From: Zymoseptoria tritici IPO323
Lineage: Eukaryota; Ascomycota; Dothideomycetes; Mycosphaerellales; Mycosphaerellaceae
NCBI RefSeq assembly: GCF_000219625.1
Contig: NC_018217.1
Location: forward strand, 930,001-994,000
DNA length: 64,000 bases
Reading direction: 5' to 3'
The number at the start of each line of letters is the position of its first letter. Position 1 is the first letter of the stretch. The position numbers were made by a program, and so were the translations under genes. Below are positions 40,618 through 51,912 of the stretch, one piece after another. The notes beneath the pieces were generated by a model. It worked only from the letters and a program-made list of their open reading frames with translations. It was not told where the DNA came from and ran no database searches.

Positions 40618-41190
40618 TCAACGACCTGAGAAGTACGCTCCAGGCGACGGGAAACCATTCTGAGGAGCCTTCTCGAATCCATCTCTATCCTGGCCTCCAT
40701 TCTCATACCGCGACCCTCGTCCGACTCCAGCCGCAGACTGCAGCTCCCCATACCCCTCCGGCTCGGTCTCACCAGAGACGGGCCGAATGGAAGGTCGGCG
40801 ATACGTACTCTCTGGCTTTGCCGGTTCATTCCATGAGTACACCCGGCCGACCTGATGCTCGTCGTCAAATGGAGAGGAGAAACCCGGAGCATCCTTGCCT
40901 GGGATGGGGCGCTGCTTGCGGAGAGAGCGTTCGCGAAGGTGCATGCCTTGGCCGCGGGCTCGCTTCGCTCGACGTTGTCTGAGGGATCGGATCTTGCTTG
41001 GTAGCAGGAGGATTGCGAGTGTGAGGACGACGAACACCAGGACGAGGCCCAGATACAAGCCTACATGCTTGGACCTGGTGCCGCCATCGTCTGGCCCGTA
41101 TTTGTGCTCCTGGCGAGGTTCCAGTGGTGTGCGTGAATGTTTGGCGTAGTAGTATGATCCGCGATGTATGCTGCGAAGTAAGTTTGGCAT
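40618..41190 (-). CDS. single-pass membrane protein, hypothetical, about 190 aa
   Basis: From the ATG at 41190 (MPNLLRSIHRGSYYYAKHSR) the protein has one strong TM helix (LYLGLVLVFVVLTLAILLLP, about residues 46-66). A basic stop-transfer stretch follows (SLRQRRAKRARGQ), then a Pro/Gly/Arg-rich tail with RVYSWNEPAKP. Orientation by the positive-inside rule puts the tail in the cytosol. The frame is open to 41607, which would overlap the 3' end of the RCM1 gene, so the downstream start is preferred. No family recognised. Confidence 0.55.
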   Translation of the reverse strand: MPNLLRSIHRGSYYYAKHSRTPLEPRQEHKYGPDDGGTRSKHVGLYLGLVLVFVVLTLAILLLPSKIRSLRQRRAKRARGQGMHLRERSLRKQRPIPGKDAPGFSSPFDDEHQVGRVYSWNEPAKPESTYRRPSIRPVSGETEPEGYGELQSAAGVGRGSRYENGGQDRDGFEKAPQNGFPSPGAYFSGR

Positions 41191-41530
41191 CTTGCTCTCT
41201 TGATAATTTTGCTGCAGGACTCCGTTGCGACTTGATCGATTGAAGTTGATTCGAGGAGCGTCTTTTGCCAGCAAAAGGTTCAAAAAGCGACTTGAATTCG
41301 ATAGAGTGTTACCGTGAGAGACTTGTCTTATACTCGGAGACAAAAGAATGCCATTGTGTGTCGAGTCACAGTCTAGGCTTTGATGCAGCTGTGAATGGGA
41401 CAAAGCGATGCCTTTGTTCCCGATGCCGCCTTCCATGATCGATGTTCTTCTTGGCCTCGTGAATACAGATATGACAGACCGGCCACGAGTGTTTTGAGGC
41501 GTGGGATCAGGTGAGGAAACGGGACTCAGA

Positions 41531-43285
41531 TTAGGTTTCATCCTCACTGAAACCATTGAACTCTTCGTCCTCGTCCTCGTCCTCTTTGTCTTGCTCATCG
41601 TCACCATTGCGAGCCTTCGTCTCGATCACAATGTCTTCGCCTCCATCTCGCACAAATCCAGCAACAAAGAAGCCCATCGTGCCGTCTTCGCCACCTTTCT
41701 CACATCTGATACATCCCTCTGCCACGTCGTCGACGTCAAATTTCGCTTTCGTCTTTCCAGGTATCGCACTTCGCACAGCGTCTGGGAGACCTCTTTGATG
41801 CCACCTCCGCATACCGTCAACTTGATCGGCACGCTTCATGATCCGCCAACCTTTCCGTTGCGCAATATCAGAGAGTAATGCTTTGACGACGACATTTTCA
41901 TTCTCTTCCGAGTGGATGGAACATGTCGAGTAGGAAATCTTTCGTGCTGCTGGAAATGCCATGGCGTGTTGTAACAGCCGCAGCTGAAAGGTGGAAAGCT
42001 TTTCTAGGCGGGCCTCGAGCTTTGCTTTGTCGTCAGTCTCGTCGTCGGCGACCTCTTCCTCGATCTCAATCGGCGCTTCGGGCTGTAACTTCGGAGGTTC
42101 AGGTTTGCTCGATCGCTTGCGCTTCCTGCCTTTGGCTGTCGAGTCTTCTGCTGTTGCTGATGGGAGGTGGACTTTGAGTGTGGCTTCGTCTCTGCCTACA
42201 ATGCCACTCCCGGAACAACTGGGATCCAGCAGCAGAGCGGTCACATTCGAAACGTCTTTCCTGGTAGGGTCGATCCGCAGGAAGTCTTGCTTCGCTTTGA
42301 TGGTGACAACGTTATTTGCCCCTGCGAGCTTGACCATTTTCTCGAGAGTCTTCGATCGCTCGGGATCCTTCTCGCAGGCCGTCACCCGACGCTTCTTCCC
42401 ATCAGACACTGCATCGAGCGTATTAGACAGTATTGCCGCCACATGCGTGGTCTTATTCCCGGGAGCGGCGCACGTATCAATGATGTCGCCGTCATCGGAT
42501 GTTGGATTGAGCAAATAGGCTGGGAAACATGAAGCTTTCTCTTGGTAGATGAACTTTCCATTTTTGTACGACTGCAGGCTTGAAGTATCATCAGGACCGG
42601 CAGTCGCGATCAAATCCGGTACATGGTCGTCCACGTAAAGTAGTCGCTTGCCAGGAGCCGCATGTGTGATCTCATTGAGCTTTTCGACTTTGGTGTAATT
42701 CGAGAACGTGGTCTTCAATTCTTCTTCCAGATTGGCCTTGAACGTGTTGATTCGAATCCACCTGGGATGTCTGAGAGGCTGCGATCCATCTGCACCTGCT
42801 TGAGGCTCATCTACGCTGTCGGCATTGACCAGCGCTCGCAGGTCGTCCAAGGTAGCACAGCGACGTCGGATTCGCACCTTTGTCAATTCCGCAGAGAGTC
42901 GAGCCTTGTGTCGGCTTACGGCAGCATTGAGACCATGCGTCGCGGGTAGTGCGACTCCTTTCTTTGCCAGGAGGAGGTCGTGGGTGAGGAGAAGTGCCAA
43001 AGTTGGAGTGAGCTGGAATTCAAGGTAAGCAAATATTCGATCTAGAAGTCGAGTCTGCTCCAAGAGTCACTCCAATGTACTCACGTTCTTCTCAAGCTTC
43101 AGTATCCCGCTCTTCTCGACCACTTCTGAAAGGATGGTGGACCATTTTGCGGCTTCTGCACAAACCGCAAAGAGCGTGCGGGCATCAGTCTTCCATGTCT
43201 TCTTCCCAAAGACGACCGACTTCAACGAGCCTCCATTCTTCTGGGCGACCGTCAAACACTCGGCGGCTTCGTGATATAGCGACAT
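41531..43285 (-). CDS. RCM1: 25S rRNA (cytosine-C5) methyltransferase, Rcm1/NSUN5 family, 560 aa
   Basis: Two exons (43285-43085 and 43012-41531) with a 72-bp intron (GTGAGT/TCCAG), both in phase 0. The N-terminal NSUN helical region (YHEAAECLTVAQK, LLTHDLLLAKKG) precedes the Rossmann methyltransferase. The SAM-binding motif DTCAAPGNKTTH lies near residue 245, the catalytic-type DPSCSGSGI near 334 and STCSIHSEENE near 433. This order is that of yeast Rcm1 and human NSUN5, which methylate one cytosine of the large-subunit rRNA in the nucleolus. An acidic Glu/Asp tail ends the protein. Confidence 0.92.
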
Positions 43286-43542
43286 TTATTCTCGGAGTTG
43301 GAAAAAGTGCAGGATGGAATTTTGGTAGGGATCATATCGAGTGTCCGATACCGGTTTATAGACCGCCGTAGCACATGCTTGCGTCTCTTCCTTCCCGTGG
43401 CCGACTTCCTTTCCATCTTTTCAACCAGTTGCATCTTGCATTCATTGACTCGACGCACGGGGTTCAGACAATCACTGGAGACACAGCTGAAATTCTCATT
43501 GAACATTTCAAGTCTATCTCTATCGCCAGCTAGTGAGAGGCA

Positions 43543-44932
43543 TCATGATTGAAGCCAGGCATCGTCCAACAACTCCCGCGCCGACTTCCTCTCTTCCGGC
43601 AGCCAGGTGAAAATGCCACGCAAGAACTCCAAGAGAGCCGGCTCTTGATCTTCCTCAACCTTCCATCTGATGCTCTCGATCGACCTATTTGGCACCTCGA
43701 CGCCAAATTTCTTCGTCCACTGGCCATTCTTATCCCAGTAGTTCTTACCTCTCGGCATGCGGTCCAAAAACTCCTTTGGCGGCGCCGACATGATCGCCTG
43801 CATTCGAGCCAGGTACTCGGCATGAGCATGATCGCCATTCTGACGGCTGAATCCGAACATCAACTGGTTGGACAGCAGGATGACAGCGACCATGCCGACA
43901 CCCCAGATGTCGACCTCCGAACCCCATTCCATGCCACAGATGATCTCTGCAGGCCGGAAGCCTACGCTACAGACCTCTGCGGCCTTGAATCTCTGTCCCT
44001 CGGTTTTGCAGATCCTGGCTTCTCCAAGATCACCCAGCACGGGGTGACCCCAGAATTCCTTCGGCACAAATTCCGAGAGGTGGACCGACTCCCAGGTCGA
44101 ACGTCTTCCCTTTCTCGACCAGCGAGCGCCGAGAGCACGTTTCTTCATCGTCTTCGCGACATCGGCGTAAATCGACTCGTCACTTGCGCTGAACAGGATG
44201 TTGTCCGGCTTGATGTCGCAGTGAACCATGCCAGCCTGGGTGTGTAGGATGTCCAGAGCGGTGAGCAGGCTCTTCACGACTTGCTTGCATAATTGTACGC
44301 TCTCTGAGGGGCAGCGTTGTGAGAGTCCAGCTTGGAGCATACCGAGATCCGCTACGGCGGCGGGGAAGACGAAGCAGGGGTGTTCGAACTTGCCCCCGCA
44401 GGAACGGAGGGTGAAGTACTCCGCGGCTTCGCGTGCGAGAAAGCATTCGGTGGACGGGAGATCGATATTGCACTCCTCAAGGCGTCGGTATGCTGCGAAC
44501 TCCGGGGACTCCAGCTTGGCGGACTTCGATGATGCGACACGCTGCGCCGTTCCGATCTTCAAAGCCAAGTACCGCTTCTGGCTGTAGGATGTACATCAGT
44601 AAGTAATCATCGTTGACATGTTGAGACCACTTACACCTTGTCACAGCAGTACCACACAGTCGCATGGCAGCCCCATCCCAGCTTCGCTACGATGAGATAC
44701 CTCCCCTTGAGCGTTGCGCCCACACGGACAGGGTAGAAGAGCTCCGGACTACAAGAAATTGTTAGCCATAGACAGTCCTTCCATGCGCTTGGAATACCCA
44801 CCGGTAGTGCGGGAGGTTCTCCTCCTCGAGAGGTCCTTCACAGCTTGGTTTCCCAATGTGAGTCAGGTACACTGGACCCGCGAATGGCCAATGGCCAGTC
44901 ACGCGGCTGCGCAAGTCGATCATCCTGACCAT
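43543..44932 (-). CDS. SRPK-like serine/threonine protein kinase, 427 aa
   Basis: Three exons (44932-44802, 44748-44635, 44581-43543), in phase. The N-terminus reads GPLEEENLPHYRPELFYPVR before the Gly-rich loop (LGWGCHATVWYCCD). The VAxK lysine is in RYLALKIG. The catalytic loop is HCDIKPDN, the metal site is DLGEAR (Leu replaces Phe of DFG, usual in SRPKs) and the P+1 region is FRPAEII. The short insert between catalytic loop and DLG is where SRPKs carry a spacer. The family phosphorylates SR-type splicing factors; several fungal members of this divergent group are uncharacterised. All essential residues are present, so it looks active. Confidence 0.85.
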
Positions 44933-45478
44933 TTTCACTCCGAAATCGCTCGCTTTTAGAGAGCGATTTGGTGTGCGTGGAGCGAGAGGCGATGGTGTGC
45001 TCGGAGGGCGTTTGAGAGGAGAGGACGGGGTCGAGGAAGAAAAGAGGGAGTGCGCGCAACGAGGGATTTTGTCCTCAGTGCGCGCGAGAAAGATGGCACT
45101 CCGTTACTTTGGTCGAGCGGGACCTCCGTTGCATCATGATGCTGACCTTGGGAGACGCTCTGATTAGCTAGAGGTGTTGTCCGGACATGAAGCTTAAAAA
45201 GTCGAGCGTATCGCATTTTGACATTCACCTACGCTTCGGACTGAAGATATTTTTTCGCATTGTGCGCACGTGGTAGATCTATCGATAGTGCATAGATTGT
45301 ATAGATTTGTTCCTGTTACTAAATGTGCTGTAGAATGGTACAAAAGGTCATCAGACATTGCTCTGCGAGCCTGAGATGGCAGCTATAAAATATGACAGTT
45401 TCAGGTATGAGGTAAGTTTTGCCGTCGACCATATTCTCGACCAGACAGCCCATTGTGGATCCACGGTAGACGACGCTT
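44933..45478. other. intergenic, no supported gene
   Basis: 5' region of the kinase gene and 3' region of the hydrolase gene. Nothing recognised. Confidence 0.45.
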
Positions 45479-48163
45479 TCACTTGCCCATACCTACACCT
45501 CTCTTTCGCGCATTCGTGACGGCATACAGACACTTTCCGACGGCTTCCAGATCTCCCAGCAAAGTAACGTGCCCTCGTTCGCTGCTGACCACACCCCCTT
45601 TCACGACTCGATAGCCCTCGGGCAACATGGCCGCTCGCGCCAGTACGACGCCGTCACCGCTCGCAAAGGCAAGCTCGTCGTAAGAGTCCGCGTGCTTCAT
45701 TCCTTCTCGACCATCGATCTTTGCGCCGAACACGGTCGGTGTGCTTTTACCGTAGATGACGGCCGCGGGTGGATAGCGATTTGCTTCGTGATGCGCGGGA
45801 TTGAAGGCGAGTTCTTGCTTGAACTTCTTGATCGTGGCTAACGTTCTCGTGAGGTAGGCGATGCATTCGTCTCGTGGTAGCGTCACGGCTGTGCGGACGG
45901 ATGGCTGCTCGTACTCCTCGCCATCCTCGTTGAGCTCACCGGGTTCGTGGGCGATGTTGCCGTGTGCGGCGGCGACGCTGCTGCCCTGCGCGCCCGCATT
46001 GAGTGAGTCGGGCTCTGCGACACCGGCGATGTTTGTCGTCTTTGAGTTGCTCGACTGCGACATGCTCTTCTTGGCCGGCTTCGTGAAGTTCGGCAAGACG
46101 TTCGCGATGGAGCTGACATATCCAGAGATACCAGTAGGCTTCGACGGCGCCGAAAGAGGAGGTAGAGGTCGACCCACGCATGGTGAGAGTCGATTCTCGA
46201 TCCAGGTCTGAGGATCAAAAAAGTCCACTGGATATTCTTCCTTTGTATTCTTGTCGAAGAAACATTTTCCGTCCAGAGGCAGTAGTGCAAAGGAGGTGCG
46301 AATGGTGAAGTTCACCTGGGCGGTCAACACACGGCTTGACATCAGCACTTCGTCGCCATTGCGGAGCGGCCCTAAAATGTTGACACATGTAGTCGGGACA
46401 CCAGCGTAGATCACCGCTTTGAACAACTCTGGGCGCTGATTGACAGCATGCCGTGTAATCAACCCGCCAAGAGAGTGCGCAATGACTGTCGCTCCTCGGT
46501 CTTTCTCAGCAACTCCACGCTGATTGCATGGTAGACCCTCCAGAAATTCGATCAATTGCTTGCTCAGATATGTGGGATGTAGCCTCCAGTCGTATCCGTA
46601 ATTGTGGGTACGGAGTTTCCACGATTGAGCATTGTCGCAAGTTTTCAGTCGCTTGATCAGCCTTCGCGAAATATCGACTGGTCCGATATGTGACAGCATT
46701 CCATCGGGATAGATCGTCTCTCTGGCACGTTCATCGCCATCTTCATCCAAGCTGAGCTCCAAATTCACCTTCCTTATGTTCAAGCCAACTTTGACGGGAA
46801 TCCAAACTTGCCGACCGGTCTCGGTGCTTCGTAGTATGGACCCTCTATAGCCTCCGAGCACCACCACGTCGCCTTCAAGATGCTCCAAAGCACGGCTGAA
46901 GTGCGGGTGGTCAATCATTGATTTATCCATCGTGTCGGAAATGGCTTCTTTCGCGGAATGGTAGTTCTGTCTCGTCATGGGATCAACCGGAGCTTCAGCG
47001 TGTTTCTCTCGATGAGCAAGGCCGACAGACGGACTACGTGTGCGTGGCTTCGGAGGAAGAGAGTCGGATCGGTCGCGAGTCAGGAAATCCGGTGTGAAGC
47101 TCGATACACTGAAGGATGAGATTGACGGCATGCTAGGCAAATTGATCTTTGAATCCTTGTACGAGTCTTTGATGGCCTTCAGCCGCGAATTGACTTGCTC
47201 CTGGACGTGCTCAAATCGACTGTCGTCACCCAAAGACGATACCCTGGATAATGTTCGCATTGTAACAAGCGAGTTGTCCGAGGTCGATCGACGCAATTGC
47301 TGTGGCCTGGACTTGATCCGCTGTATCTGAGTACCAGGCAAGTCTCCGACGGTTGCAAAGGCTTCATCGTTGTCTACGGGCGAGCTGGATAAGTCCCTCC
47401 TGTATCGACTGGTTCCAGGTCGCTCAATAGTCTTCGCCTGGCTATTGCTCTCCTGCATGCCGGACAGCGTGGGTCTCCTAGAGCTTTGATCTTGCTTTGG
47501 CGTTCGCTGCCCTTCGGACTTGTTACTATCAAAGCTGGATGAGAAAGGCGACGTCATGCTGAGTCCTTTCGGCATCGACATTGACGGAAAGTTGGCAAAC
47601 ATCGAATTCTTGCGATTTGAGGACAAGGACTCCGGGCCTGACCAAGAACGCTTTCGGCCGAATGACGCAAAACCATCTCGCAGGATGGACTTGGTCTTGT
47701 TCGATCTTTGCGTCGGCTTCGAATCTGATATTCGCCGAGGCGAAGGCTTCCGGGACCGCTGCAGCACCCGGTCAGGGGAGGCGTTCGTTAAGCTCTGGCC
47801 TGGCTCTGCAACTTTCTGCTGTCTCGCCCTCTCTGCGGGACTCGGAGAGATGTCCTCGTCTTCATCGTCCTCGATCGGGCTGTGAGCATCGGCAGAGCCA
47901 TCGAAAATTGGTCCGAAAAATCCACCCTCTCGCTCGATCACTGCTGCTTTCTCTGCAGCGGGTGTTCGCGGATCGTTCAGTCGATTCTGCTCATTTCCCA
48001 GCGAAACTCCTATCGCAGTACGGACTTCGCCTCCGCTGATGTCTCTGGATCCTGGAGACTCGTCTTCGGACGAAGTTCCCTGCTCGGAGGAGAGAATTTC
48101 GTTGAAATGGATCTCAGCAAGAGCGCGCCGTCCAGTCGGCTTATCATTAGTGGTTGTGTTCAT
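45479..48163 (-). CDS. LCAT/PGAP1-like alpha/beta-hydrolase (putative lipase/acyltransferase), 894 aa
   Basis: A single exon. Residues 1-390 are Ser/Pro/Arg-rich and probably disordered. The catalytic part (about 430-700) has VVVLGGYRGSILRS, a block YGYDWRLHPTYLSKQL and the nucleophile elbow AHSLGGLIT. It continues with AVIYAGVPTTCVNILGPLRN, which resembles the substrate-lid region of LCAT-like and DUF676 hydrolases. The tail contains a long linker and a final VTLLGDLEAVGKCLYAVTNA helix. Likely acts on lipids or lipid-linked substrates in the cytosol or on membranes; no signal peptide is present. The substrate is unknown. Confidence 0.8.
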   Translation of the reverse strand: MNTTTNDKPTGRRALAEIHFNEILSSEQGTSSEDESPGSRDISGGEVRTAIGVSLGNEQNRLNDPRTPAAEKAAVIEREGGFFGPIFDGSADAHSPIEDDEDEDISPSPAERARQQKVAEPGQSLTNASPDRVLQRSRKPSPRRISDSKPTQRSNKTKSILRDGFASFGRKRSWSGPESLSSNRKNSMFANFPSMSMPKGLSMTSPFSSSFDSNKSEGQRTPKQDQSSRRPTLSGMQESNSQAKTIERPGTSRYRRDLSSSPVDNDEAFATVGDLPGTQIQRIKSRPQQLRRSTSDNSLVTMRTLSRVSSLGDDSRFEHVQEQVNSRLKAIKDSYKDSKINLPSMPSISSFSVSSFTPDFLTRDRSDSLPPKPRTRSPSVGLAHREKHAEAPVDPMTRQNYHSAKEAISDTMDKSMIDHPHFSRALEHLEGDVVVLGGYRGSILRSTETGRQVWIPVKVGLNIRKVNLELSLDEDGDERARETIYPDGMLSHIGPVDISRRLIKRLKTCDNAQSWKLRTHNYGYDWRLHPTYLSKQLIEFLEGLPCNQRGVAEKDRGATVIAHSLGGLITRHAVNQRPELFKAVIYAGVPTTCVNILGPLRNGDEVLMSSRVLTAQVNFTIRTSFALLPLDGKCFFDKNTKEEYPVDFFDPQTWIENRLSPCVGRPLPPLSAPSKPTGISGYVSSIANVLPNFTKPAKKSMSQSSNSKTTNIAGVAEPDSLNAGAQGSSVAAAHGNIAHEPGELNEDGEEYEQPSVRTAVTLPRDECIAYLTRTLATIKKFKQELAFNPAHHEANRYPPAAVIYGKSTPTVFGAKIDGREGMKHADSYDELAFASGDGVVLARAAMLPEGYRVVKGGVVSSERGHVTLLGDLEAVGKCLYAVTNARKRGVGMGK

Positions 48164-49616
48164 TGCGAAGTGTGGGTGCTGTTGTCCGTGACGAGGATTC
48201 TCAATGGCTCGATTCGGATCGCTGGATCTGCTTGCATTGGACTCCGGCTTCGATGTAACTGGTACATGTCCGGGTGATGAATGCGGGCAGAGTGGATGTC
48301 TTGCGGCTGGGCTCGTTCAAGCTATGGATTGTCGCAGGCAGTGCAATCCTGGAGGATGGATCCTGATCCTGTTCAAGTCCCTTCTGCGTCATGCACTGCA
48401 AATGTCGCGACAAGGTGGCATTGCAACTGTATGCAAGCGTGAAGACCTTGGCGTCTGTCCCGGTTCGCTGCGGAAACATCATTATTCCACGATGATTTCA
48501 TCATCGGACGTGTTTCGCTCCTTCCAAGTTTAGACACAAATCTGCATAAAAACGGAAGCTAGAGCTGGATTAGACGCGCGGCGATCCGACTTCCGCTGAT
48601 GAGTAAGCCGACCGATCGGAACGTGGTTGCTCTCCACACGGCATGGGCACTTCCCTCTCCATGATCAACAACAAGGACTCGCCGCCACCCACACGCATGC
48701 TTCCCGGACCACCAAATTCCGATCCATGTGCGGTTTTCGTTCCGCTCACAAGGCGATGAGATGACGCCCTGTACCGCCGTGCGGTGGTGATGATGGTTAG
48801 GTGTCCCTCCAGCCTGATGTCCTTCAGCCACGCAGATGACCTTGATCTTCAAGCATGCTCCTGCATCATGCTGGGATCGAATGCTTGATGCGAACACGCG
48901 AGCACCGCTCCATGGCCGCCGCGAAATGTACCGACAGTGAGCTTGCAGAGCCACGTTCACCGCCGTTGATGCTGTCCAGCCAGATCCCTGGGAGAGACCA
49001 TTATTTCTCATCGTCACACTGCTCTCGATTGCTGGCCCGTTGCAATGCAGAGTGAAGCCGTATTTGAGACTTGCAAATTTTGAGGGCTGCTCTGCCCTTC
49101 ACTCCAAGTATACGATGCCTGGACCGTCGATTGCTCGTTCGATCTTTTCGCCAGCACATCTCACCCCAGTAGGCAGTTGATTCCAGCTTGCAAGCTTCTG
49201 CCAAGGGGGTGGCCAAGTCAACCCAATCCTCGGATCCGGTCCACGACACCCCTTGGATTCACGTCTTTTCCATGACTCCGTGGGCAATCGATGTGGCCAG
49301 GTACCCCTCTCGAACGCTGTCGCTGGGTCCTGTTTACCCCGCATAAGATATCATCTACCGTATCTCCCTGCGCGCCTTGATTCGTCAGACGGCTACGCTT
49401 TCCATATCGGTAGTACTGCAATCAGCAACCAGTGATAGGGCAGATGCAGGTTCACAGAGCCACGAGGCAAGAGGTGCAACTCGGAATTATGCTGTAGCTT
49501 CCACCGAAGAACTGCCATCTCAAGACTGTCCTCTCACCACTCCATCTCCTTCTCACGCACCTTACCTCCAAGGACCTCCACCACTTTGGCGAAAGAGAGG
49601 TCAGCACGCTACCACT
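48164..49616. other. divergent intergenic region, no supported gene
   Basis: 1.45 kb between divergent genes. Several open frames of 80-150 codons occur on both strands without domains. The frame of the permease gene is open upstream to 49377, but the homology-like part starts at 49617. Confidence 0.45.
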
Positions 49617-51312
49617 ATGGGACAACATTCCGTCACTGGAGACGACGCCCGTCTGGCGGCTCTCGGGATTCAACAAGAGCTGAAGCGGAACTTCTCGCCG
49701 TTGAGCATGCTTGGATTGGCGTTCGCTATCTTGAACTCCTGGACTGCTCTATCGACATCCTTGTCTCTGGCTCTTCCATCTGGAGGACCGTCGGCTGTAA
49801 TCTGGGGTCTGATCACGGCGGGTGTATTCAACCTCTGTCTGGCTACCAGCCTGGCGGAGTTCTTGAGTGCGTTTCCTTCAGCGGGCGGACAGTATCACTG
49901 GGTCCACATCATTGCCTGGGATTCTTGGAAACCGCTGCTCTCTTGGATCACAGCTTGGATCAATACGTTTGGGTGGATGAGTGAGTTAGATCAGCATGCA
50001 GAGATCAAGCTAGGATCAAAGGCTTACGACTTCCAGGTCTCGTGGCCACAGGAGGCCTTCTAGGAAGCCAGATCGTCATCGGAATCATCTTCCTCTTCAA
50101 TACCGACTACGAACCCCAAAGGTGGCATCAATTCTTCATCTACACCGCATACACCGTCGTAGCTTTGCTGGTGAACGTTTTCGGCAATCGAATTTTACCT
50201 CACGTCAACAAAGCAGCCATCTTTTGGACGCTCTCGGGATTCGTCGTCATCTCCATCACCCTCTTAGCATGCGCTTCTCCAAATTACAGCTCCGGACAAT
50301 TCGTCTACCGAGAATTTCTGAATGAGACCGGCTGGCCCGATGGTTTGGCTTGGATGCTGGGCTTGCTACAAGGCTCCCTCGCTTTGACTGGCTTCGATGC
50401 CGTCGCCCACATGATCGAGGAGATCCCCAATGCCGTGATCGAAGGACCAAAGATTATGATCTACTGTGTGCTCATCGGCCTCGGAACTGGATTCGTCTTC
50501 TTATCTGTGCTTCTCTTCGTCGCGGGAGACATTACCGAAGTCATCGCCTCGACGGCTGGCCCACTGAACCAGATCCTTTTCAATGCGACGAATAGCCTGG
50601 CCGGGACAGTATGCCTGCTCATCATCCCATCCATCTGCCTGCTTTTCGCCACGATTTCGATCATGACCACGTCCAGCCGGATGACATATGGTACGTCGCA
50701 CTCTCTCGCCGCCGTGTTTCACTGAGCCGAGAACCTAACGTCTTTCCAGCCTTTGCCCGCGACGGCGGTCTCCCCTTCTCCCGCTACTTTGCCCGCGTCC
50801 ATCCCACCCTCGACGTACCCCTCTACGCCCTAGGCCTCACCTTCGCCGTCGTAATGGTCTTCGGCTGCATCTTCCTCGGCTCCAGCAGCGCCTTCAACGC
50901 CATCGTCAGCGCCTCCGTCGTCTCCCTCGGCGTCTCCTACGGCATCCCTATCGCCATCAACTGTCTCCGCGGCCGGCGCATGCTGCCTCCCACCCGCGCG
51001 TTCATTCTCCCCGAATGGTTCGCCTGGACGATCAATATTCTCGGTGTGGCGTATGTGATCGTCACAACGGTACTGTTCGTGTTCCCGCCTGCTCTACCGG
51101 TGACAGGGTCGAACATGAATTATTGTATCGTGGCCTTTGCGATTGTGTGTCTCATTTCAATCGTGCAGTGGTTTGTGGATGGGAGGAAGAACTATCGTGG
51201 GCCGAAAGTGGATCTGGATGAGAATGTTCTTGTGGCGGTACAGACGCCCGAGTATATGCGACAGATCAGCGGTGGGGAGGAAACGGATCTGGCGGATAGT
51301 AAGAAAGTCTGA
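49617..51312 (+). CDS. amino-acid/GABA/choline-type permease (APC superfamily), 526 aa
   Basis: Three exons (49617-49980, 50037-50690, 50750-51312), all phase-consistent; introns of 56 and 59 bp with GTGAGT and GTACGT donors. The start MGQHSVTGDDARLAALG follows a CACTATGG context. About 12 TM segments are visible. Family motifs are LKRNFSPLSMLGLAFAILNS, GQYHWVHIIAWDSWKPLLSW, GFDAVAHMIEEIPNAVIEGP and AFARDGGLPFSRYFARVHP. These match the fungal Uga4/Hnm1-like group of plasma-membrane and vacuolar transporters for GABA, choline or other amines, driven by protons. The substrate cannot be assigned from sequence. Confidence 0.9.
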
Positions 51313-51912
51313 GTGGGCTCGTTTGTCTGGAGAGTCGGCTACTCGCTCGGCTTCCGCGACTACTGTGTTATGAGCATACTGGTATGAGCCCGATCTGAGG
51401 AGGTAAATCATTCACCCGGAATGCACTCCCATACTGATTGGGTCCCCTATGGTGACTTGGAACGTTCGCGTTCTGATTCTTCCAAAAGGGGCGAGTATGA
51501 GCCATGAATAATCCAGTGTCTAGGTACAGACGCGTGAAAGACGACGTGTAAGAGAGGGAGGGTCATGACTGTCTGCACATCTACTGCATTTCCAATGAAC
51601 TGCATTTGTGTCGATTCTGCCAACTCGATATGCATGAGCACTGTACTTAGTGGCTCTTCGCCCGCCGCCCGTCGTCAAATGGCTCATCAGTAGTATACAC
51701 GATGCAGTGGGTATCTCTCGTGATCTTCCATCTTCATAATGTCATCCCCAAAGCAGCGGCCGACTCGTTGCATGCCACTGTGCTTGACCACGCGTGTCGA
51801 AATTGCATGCTCTGACTGACATCTGTTGGTCTTTTTCGCATCTCCCCCTTCCTCGGGATCCGGACTCCTTCGTAATGCATCAATCGCTCGATTCCTGTCG
51901 AGTCAAGCCTCT
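51313..51912. other. convergent intergenic region, no supported gene
   Basis: 600 bp between the permease and SNF4 3' ends; no domain-bearing frame. Confidence 0.5.

Noticed and set aside
41191..41607. N-terminal extension of the membrane protein gene ending at 40618
   Set aside because: It would overlap the 3' coding end of RCM1 on the same strand and has low-complexity composition; the start at 41190 is preferred.
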